NCBI GenBank assembly: GCA_964058845.1
Contig: CAXKVR010000448.1
Location: 62,001 to 126,000, forward strand
Direction of reading: 5' to 3'
Origin: Carex sylvatica
Lineage: Eukaryota > Streptophyta > Magnoliopsida > Poales > Cyperaceae
DNA length: 64,000 bases
Part shown: piece by piece, positions 58,079 through 64,000 of the stretch
Position numbering within the stretch: the stretch's first letter is position 1
Layout: every line of letters begins with the position of its first letter
Translations under genes and position numbers: made by a program
The notes under the pieces: generated by a model
The model's database searches: none
The model's input: only the letters and a program-made list of their open reading frames with translations
Told to the model about the DNA's origin: nothing

Positions 58079-59577
58079 AGATTTTAAATATATGCAATAA
58101 TAAATGAGGAATTAGTATACACAAATTTTAGTATGAAATTTTTTGTAAGTGCGATTCAGTAAACAGACTTTATTTGGGTAGAGAATTAGCCGACATTTTT
58201 AGTTATACCTCATTAGCAAAATATTTTAATAATAATAACCATAGTTTAGAAAGATTTTTAAAAATATCTAATTCTTGAAATTTTTTCATGGTTTGAGTAT
58301 TTTTCTTCCTAAATTATGGTTATTGTTATTAAAATATTTTGCTGGGTATAATTAAAAATGTCGGAAGAATGAGTCGCTCCTAAATTGCAAACTACCATAA
58401 ATTGAAACCAATCAAAAAAGAGATTCGGAAACAATGCTCTTTACGATTGGAGCTATAGTTGCAGTCTTGCAGAGCATACCGTATGTTGCCGAGTTAGCAG
58501 ATGACAAGTTGTGAACTGGTGAGGGAGATCGGTCCTCACTTTTCAGTTGTGGGGTCAAGTCTTCAGTGATAATAATTCTGTGGAACTGGTGTATAGGTGA
58601 TTATAAGATGGACTCAGGTTGACCCCTGACAAGGTTTGAGTTGTTTGACTTAATCAACGCAGGTCGTAGGTTGAATAATGCTCACAGGGTGTAGGAATTA
58701 AATTTGTTGTTTAGTCCGTTATTAAACATATTAAATCGACAACTTAAATCTCACGTTTAATAAATTTTATTAATATCGTTGACGGCGGAAGATAAATAAT
58801 CATTAGCAAATTGATACTACGATTTATTTTAATCTTGTCTAGCCAAAAATATATTGGCAGCATTAATCAAATATTTATATTTTTCAAAACGTAACACATG
58901 AACAAAATTAAGTAAGAGGAGAATTCAAATGTCTTTATCATGCTTTTATTTTGAAAAAACTTAATAATTTAAAATTTAAAATTTAAAAGTCAAAATAAAA
59001 TCATTACAGGTGATCTACATCATTTTATCTATTTCAGTGTACAAAATTATGATACTTCAACTTTGTTGTATTTGTTATCAAGAGCTTGTAAATTTTTTAC
59101 TAATGTTGATAATTTTTAAACGTTCATTTTTTCACTTATTGATTTACATAAAAATAAAATTGAAATGTAATATATTTTTTTGGGCACGTAGTTAAAATCA
59201 TATATATCATTCAAATCTAACAATTTTATTTTAATGTTTATGTTTTAAATTTTGAGTTATTAATAATTTTAAAAATGAAAGTATGTTGAAGGTACTTAAA
59301 ACCTCCTCATTAAATACAAAAAAAATTAACTACCTTTTCTCCCATAAACTCTTCTATTTTTCTATTTAGTTGATTTGAGGTTGATTACAAAAGAATATAG
59401 CTGACAAGATGAATTTTCGTTCATAATTTTTTGAAGGTTGATTAATCATAAAAGAAAAAGAAAAAACAGACATAAGAAATAATTTTTTTTGGTTTCTTTA
59501 TTTGATAGCTGATATTGAAAATAGTTTTACAGAGTCTTTTACCTTTAATATTCTAAAGCAGTACTATAATTGGAGTA
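58079..59577. other. intergenic, no gene seen
   Basis: AT-rich. A local inverted pair (AAAATATTTTAATAATAATAACC / GGTTATTGTTATTAAAATATTTT class) lies at about 58217-58345. No coding support. Confidence 0.45.
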
Positions 59578-59586
59578 CTATAATTG

Positions 59587-60005
59587 GAGCAAAGCTAGAG
59601 TGTGATGTGTTCACCAAGAAGTTTTGGTGAGCACAACTTCAAAAGTATATTGAATCGACTTCAAACGATGAATTCAAACCGTTGAAATCCACGTACTTCA
59701 TGAGTGACGCATGTTCATGCAAAATTTTGAAAGTTTCGAATTCATTTGCTACAAGATCAAGCGGTAAAAAAAATGAACATTTTATTTGTAAGTTGTTTTA
59801 TATATTCATTTTTCATTATTTCTTTGACCGCTTCATCTTGTAACACATGAATTTGAAACTTCCAAAATTTTGCATGAACATGCATCACTCATGAAGTACA
59901 TGGATTTCAACGGTTTGGATTCGTTATTTAAAGCCAATCTGATATACTTTTGAAGTTGTGCTCACCATACTTTTTTTGTGAGCACATCACACCCTAGCTT
60001 TGCTC
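59587..60005. mobile_element. GAG/CTC foldback MITE, 419 bp, 9-bp duplication
   Basis: It starts GAGCAAAGCTAGAGTGTGAT and ends with the near-complement (CACACCCTAGCTTTGCTC). A perfect 9-bp duplication CTATAATTG lies at 59578-59586 and 60006-60014. Arms carry TGCAAAATTTTG, AATTCAAACCGTTGAAATCC and their complements. It is the same subfamily as 16799-17169. Confidence 0.88.
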
Positions 60006-60570
60006 CTATAATTGTATATTATTAAAACAAAACAAAAAATTAGTTTAACTATTTTTGAAGCAGTACTATACTTCCAAATCTGATTTCCTATTTTTTTTTA
60101 ATCATCCTTCAAGAGTCAAATTTCCAAATCTCTATCATAGAAAATTTGAAAGGATGTATTCCTATTTTTTATTTTAACTGAAAGTTAGTACGAAGCAAAA
60201 ATTATAATGATGGTCATTCTAAATAGTGAAATTTATTAAATATTTTTGTAAATCCGATTTTTTAATTTATTAGATAATAAATTCGGTACTTATTAATATT
60301 ATTGTTCGCTCCAATAGTTTCGGAAGCAGCTTCTTGATTATATTGCATCTGTCTACAATTGACGATGATAACGGAAATCACTGACAACCATCTCTGTCTC
60401 TTTGACTAAAGCATGCAAGAATTGGTCTACAATGGACCTTACTGCTCCTGCTAGAGTGGGGTCCTTCTGTCAAAGGACGATGGGTCCATGGCACGGATTG
60501 GAGGAAAGATCGATCGTTAGATCTACGCGGTAGAGAACGAAACAATATTTCAAGGGGTACATACGTCTGA

Positions 60571-60783
60571 ATGCGTATCCTCTGCATTAACAAAAATGAA
60601 TATTTTGAGTTAATGAATCTCAACCGTCTGATTTTAAACGGAACCAATTCAGCCTCTGCTTATGATATAGGGGATTTTTAATATTAGTGCGGATCTAGTC
60701 TGCTTGAATCTTAAAACATATATGATGGTCAGGATTCATTAACTCAAAAGTTTCCCTTTTGAGTTAATGTAGAGGGTACGAAT
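60571..60783. mobile_element. MITE, 213 bp, 'CGTATCCTCTGCATTAAC' family
   Basis: Left ATGCGTATCCTCTGCATTAA and, in complement, right ATTCGTACCCTCTACATTAA. Inner arms carry TTTTGAGTTAATG and its inverse. Flanking tacgtctga / tacgtctag match at 7 of 9. Relatives: 53133-53346 and a half copy at 61444-61554. Confidence 0.75.
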
Positions 60784-60817
60784 TACGTCTAGGGGACTAG
60801 TAAGTCTTCCCGCGTTT

Positions 60818-60973
60818 GAAACTCTAATCCTCTGAGATACCTCGTATTTTGTGTTACTTTTTGGAAAATTTCAAATGTTTAAATATGTTCTGCACGAATC
60901 TCAAGACTCAAATAGTACTTGCAGAGGCACCGTCGATACGCAAAATATGAGATATCTCAGAGGATACGCACTC
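60818..60973. mobile_element. short MITE, 'ATCCTCTGAGATATCTC' family, copy 2
   Basis: Left TAATCCTCTGAGATACCTCG and right CGAGGTATCTCAGAGGATTA-type arm (as read, ATATGAGATATCTCAGAGGA). Flanking cccgcgttt / cccgcattt match at 8 of 9. Interior TTCTGCACGAATCTCAA(G/A)G is shared with copy 1. A third, more decayed copy is at about 61280-61435. Confidence 0.75.
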
Positions 60974-61443
60974 CCGCATTTGGGTGAGAGACTCTGGATT
61001 CATCGAAAATAACTGATCTACTTTTAAGATACAAGTCCTTCCATATAACAAAGAATAAGTGAATAACTAACTCTTCGTTATATTGACATTTAGACAGATC
61101 CAACGAGTACTGGTCCTTTACTGAAATTTGCACTTTTAAGATTAAGTTTATATGAGTTTTAAAACAAATAAACTAACTTCATCTGCACATAAATTTTATG
61201 CAAGTGATTTGATGTCAACTAGATCCAGAATGAGATGATCCAGAACTCTTCGCTCACAGCTAGTTAATTGTACAACGAGTGCGTATCTCTGAGATGTCTC
61301 ACATTTTGCATGACCGACATGTTCGGCACCAATAGCGCAGGGGCTGTATAATTTGAGCTTTGAGATTCGTTCAAAACGTATTTTAACGATTTAAATATTC
61401 CAAAAAGTCACGCAAAATATGAATTACCTCTGCAATAAAAGGA

Positions 61444-61554
61444 ATTCGTATCCTCTGCATTAACTCAAAACAGAATATTTTGAGTTAATGCAACTGGACG
61501 GTCCGATTCTCTTTAAAATCCGTGCAAACTAGATCCACACTAATTTTATAGGGT
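61444..61554. mobile_element. half copy of the 'CGTATCCTCTGCATTAAC' MITE
   Basis: It starts ATTCGTATCCTCTGCATTAA and runs through AGATCCACACTAATTTTATA. It then stops abruptly where the 1.07-kb palindrome begins. No right half was found on the other side of the palindrome. Confidence 0.6.
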
Positions 61555-62620
61555 CTGAAATTTTTATTAATATAAAAAAATATAAAATTTCAGAAACTAT
61601 CCAAGTTTTCGCGTTATTTCGGAATCTATCCAAAACGTAAATTTTTTTTGCAGTTTTCAAGAATTGCAAATAATTTTTGCGGTTTTTATTTTGAAAACAA
61701 AAAAAGTTGCAAATTTTTTTTTGCAGTTTCATTTTTGTTTCATTTTTCATATTTTTTATTTAAATAGAAATATTTATAATTTATTTCTTTTTTTATTGAA
61801 ATATTAGAAATATTTAATATATTTCTTTAAAAATAGATGGAATACTATATAATTTGATTTATTAGAAAGACTGCTACAAATAACTCAGATCAACATTTTT
61901 CAAGCCGAATTTTTTGCGGATATAAGAAAAATTAATATATTTCTTTATGAGCTATTGAAAAAAAAATGCTTAGATTATGAGTTATTGATTCCGGTTCAAA
62001 AGCCACTTCTAGGTAATACAGAAAATATTACATTTAATTTATAAAAAGTTGTATCTATTTTGAGAATTCTTTTTAATAACAATCATTAAATAACTTAAAT
62101 TTTTTGTTTTTTTTAAAATAGGTACAACATTTTAGAAATTAAATGTACTAGAAGGATGACAATAATTTATGTATTTACTTAGAAGTGAATTTTGAACCGG
62201 AATCAATAACTGAGAATCCAAGCATTTTTTTTTTCCAATAACACATAAAAAATATATTAATTTTTCTTACAGCCGCAAAAAATGAGCAAGAAAAATATTG
62301 ATTCGGATTATTTGTAGCAATCTTTCTAATAAATCAAATTATATAGTATTCTATCTATTTTCAAATAAATATATTAAATATTTCTAATATTTCAATACAA
62401 AAAATAAATAAATTGTAAATATTTCTATTTAAATAAAAATTGTGAAAAAAAAATTAAATCACAATTTTTTTTTTGCTTTTTAAAAAAAAAACTGCAATTT
62501 TTTTTGCTGTTTTAGACTGAATTACCGCAAATTGTGGTTTAGGTAGATTTCAAAAAAATAAAAAAAACCTGGATAGTTTCTGAAATTTCATATTTTTTTG
62601 GATATTAATAAAAATTTCGG
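61555..62620. mobile_element. 1.07-kb AT-rich foldback palindrome
   Basis: The left arm CTGAAATTTTTATTAATAT is matched in complement by CCGAAATTTTTATTAATAT. Pairing continues past AATTTCAGAAACTATCCA, ATAATTTGATTTATTAGAAAG, TTGATTCCGGTTCAAAA and AAATATATTAATTTTTCTTA to within about 100 bp of the centre. It is very AT-rich and non-coding, and no target duplication was recognised. Long-arm foldbacks of this kind are usually non-autonomous DNA transposons. Confidence 0.8.
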
Positions 62621-62679
62621 TAATAATAATGTTGGATGAGTTTTATGGAGAGGATCAATGTTCGGTTCTCTATATATTT

Positions 62680-63140
62680 CGACTTTTTTTTTTTTTTTTT
62701 GCCAAATCATGTAGCTGGCCAAAATAAAACGCAACGAGCTTTCACCAGTCAGTCTGATGACACAGGAAATATATATTATTTTCCAATCTAATTAAGAGCA
62801 AAAATATTGAAACATATATTAGGTTTGCTGATATTATTATTTTTGACGTAGTTAATTTTTTCATATTGTTAAAAAAAATCGGGTGTAACTCTTCATGAAA
62901 TATATATTATTTTCCATGTTTCTATCTTAATATTGGATTGAGGTGCATAATTAGATAGATAATTAAAAATTACGTGCTCCGTTTAAGCGCTACAATTAAA
63001 TAGTCGCTATAATAAAGACCCTTTCGAAATTATATATACAATAATATAAATTAATATAAATAATATAGATATCACATTAATTAATTGTATCCTTTTCTCC
63101 CCTTATAACTGCAATAAAAATACTGAAACGACTATTTTTT
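62680..63140. other. upstream region of the last gene, no feature seen
   Basis: Poly-T at about 62685-62700, then AT-rich sequence up to the 85-bp tandem duplication. Confidence 0.45.
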
Positions 63141-63310
63141 TCTATTTTTATTCAAATATTTTAAACAAATAGCAATAATATATAATCTGAGATGCTTTCT
63201 AAAAGGTAATATATATATATAATTTTCTATTTTTATTCAAATATTTTAAACAAATAGCAATAATATATAATCTGAGATGCTTTCTAAAAGGTAACATATA
63301 TATATATAGG
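63141..63310 (+). repeat. 85-bp tandem duplication in the promoter of the last gene
   Basis: Two almost identical copies (63141-63225, 63226-63310) of TCTATTTTTATTCAAATATT through AATCTGAGATGCTTTCTAAA, each ending in a TATATA run. It lies 200-370 bp upstream of the start codon at 63510, so any promoter element in it is present twice. Confidence 0.9.
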
Positions 63311-63509
63311 ATACAATCTAATTAATAGCAAAAAGATTGAAACAAATAATAATAATATCAGCCAAGCTAAAAAAAATATAACACATTACTGTATTTTAGT
63401 TCGAAGACCAAAAATAGTGTTATAAAAAATCATATAAATATACTTGAAAGTATCAGAAGTAAAATCTCTTAAATAGACACTCGATCGCACCATAAAGAAA
63501 ATTGTCCCG

Positions 63510-64000
63510 ATGTTTCCTTTGTTGCTGTTTTCTCTCGCCTTCTTCCTGATCCTGAGCACTACTCCCTCCTCAGCACTCCACGTCACTAATATCAATTCCT
63601 CCACCCTCCAATTTTTAAGTCTAGTATGGGACCCGACCACGCAACACTTTATTGCCGGATCTGCCATAGGCCCCACTGTTTATGCCATCCCTGATGAAGG
63701 CACGGTCAAGTGCCTCCTTTCAGAACCTTCGTCCAATAGCAGTGGTGTCTCAGTCACAGCTCTCGCTATTGATAAGAAACATCTCCGGCTGATTGTTGCC
63801 TTCTCAAATCCTTCATCTGTCTCTGCTTATGATTTGAAATCATATAGAAGAATTTATGCAGTGCCTTTGCCGGAGTTGAATGGTGCTCCTAGTGGGGTCG
63901 TGGTGGATTTGGAGAGTGGGGAGGTATTCGTTAGCAGCGCTAAGAGAGGAGTTGTACTAAAGGTGGGGCTCCAAGGAGATAGCAAGAAAGTAATTTCTAA
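63510..64000 (+). CDS. secreted SMP-30/gluconolactonase-like beta-propeller protein, 5' part
   Basis: Open from ATG 63510 to the window edge (163 codons, incomplete, no stop). Residues 1 to about 22 are a signal peptide (MFPLLLFSLAFFLILSTTPS then SA). Next come LQFLSLVWDPTTQHFIAGS (about 33-51), VTALAIDKKHLRLIVAFS and APSGVVVDLESGEVFVSS. These follow the strand pattern of plant six-bladed propellers of the SMP-30/gluconolactonase/LRE class, often labelled calcium-dependent phosphotriesterase-like. The enzymatic substrate is unknown for most plant members, and metal ligands expected further on are outside the window. Export to the apoplast is inferred from the signal peptide. The overlapping minus-strand frame is a shadow. 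Confidence 0.85.
   Translation, partial: MFPLLLFSLAFFLILSTTPSSALHVTNINSSTLQFLSLVWDPTTQHFIAGSAIGPTVYAIPDEGTVKCLLSEPSSNSSGVSVTALAIDKKHLRLIVAFSNPSSVSAYDLKSYRRIYAVPLPELNGAPSGVVVDLESGEVFVSSAKRGVVLKVGLQGDSKKVIS

Noticed and set aside
1..64000. CRISPR array, operon, phage or toxin-antitoxin type system
   Set aside because: All direct repeats seen are plant-type tandem duplications or transposons; genes have spliceosomal introns and no prokaryotic arrangement is present.

Overview
The window is nuclear DNA of a flowering plant. It is AT-rich and gene-poor, with intron-containing plant genes buried in dispersed repeats. A commelinid or other monocot is possible, judging from the carotenoid dioxygenase subtype and the GC-rich 5' half of the bL12m gene, but the sequence alone does not prove it.

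Genes, left to right. (1) 2.5-14.4 kb is a SWEET sugar-transporter cluster. Two six-exon clade II-type SWEET genes lie on the minus strand, and two broken SWEET remnants lie between them on the plus strand. (2) 21.4-23.05 kb (+) is a four-exon gene for a 122-residue, single-helix protein that I do not recognise. (3) 24.1-26.2 kb (-) is UMP1, the proteasome maturation factor. (4) 27.4-27.7 kb (-) is a small intronless gene with a DFSGVIYYD motif. (5) 30.2-30.7 kb (+) is mitochondrial ribosomal protein bL12m. (6) 37.4-39.1 kb (-) is a CCD4/zaxinone-synthase-like carotenoid cleavage dioxygenase carrying a frameshift. (7) 51.56-52.2 kb (-) is an F-box/DUF295 pseudogene. (8) 63.5 kb to the right edge (+) is the 5' part of a secreted SMP-30/gluconolactonase-like beta-propeller gene. 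The genes do not form a pathway; apart from the SWEET cluster they look independent.

The rest is mostly non-autonomous DNA transposons. The dominant group is a set of 0.17-0.42 kb self-complementary elements that start GAG and end CTC. Several have 9-bp target duplications, and I read them as Mutator-type MITEs. Larger elements are a 2.3-kb foldback with a perfect 9-bp duplication and about ten 176-bp tandem units arranged head to head (18.5-20.8 kb), a 1.65-kb long-TIR element (55.4-57.0 kb) and a 1.07-kb palindrome (61.6-62.6 kb). There is also a 464-bp hAT element with an 8-bp duplication (16.1-16.6 kb), two CACTA-type ends and a probable solo LTR (about 46.5-47.6 kb). A segment of 1-2.5 kb occurs three times (31.0-33.5, 44.1-45.0, 48.9-50.8 kb), and comparing copies exposes empty sites for two insertions.

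I saw no CRISPR, operon, phage or other prokaryotic-type system. The most unusual items are the head-to-head tandem-repeat foldback, the nested near-perfect hairpin at 35.1 kb and the fixed GAG/CTC element group. All coordinates and alignments were read by eye.
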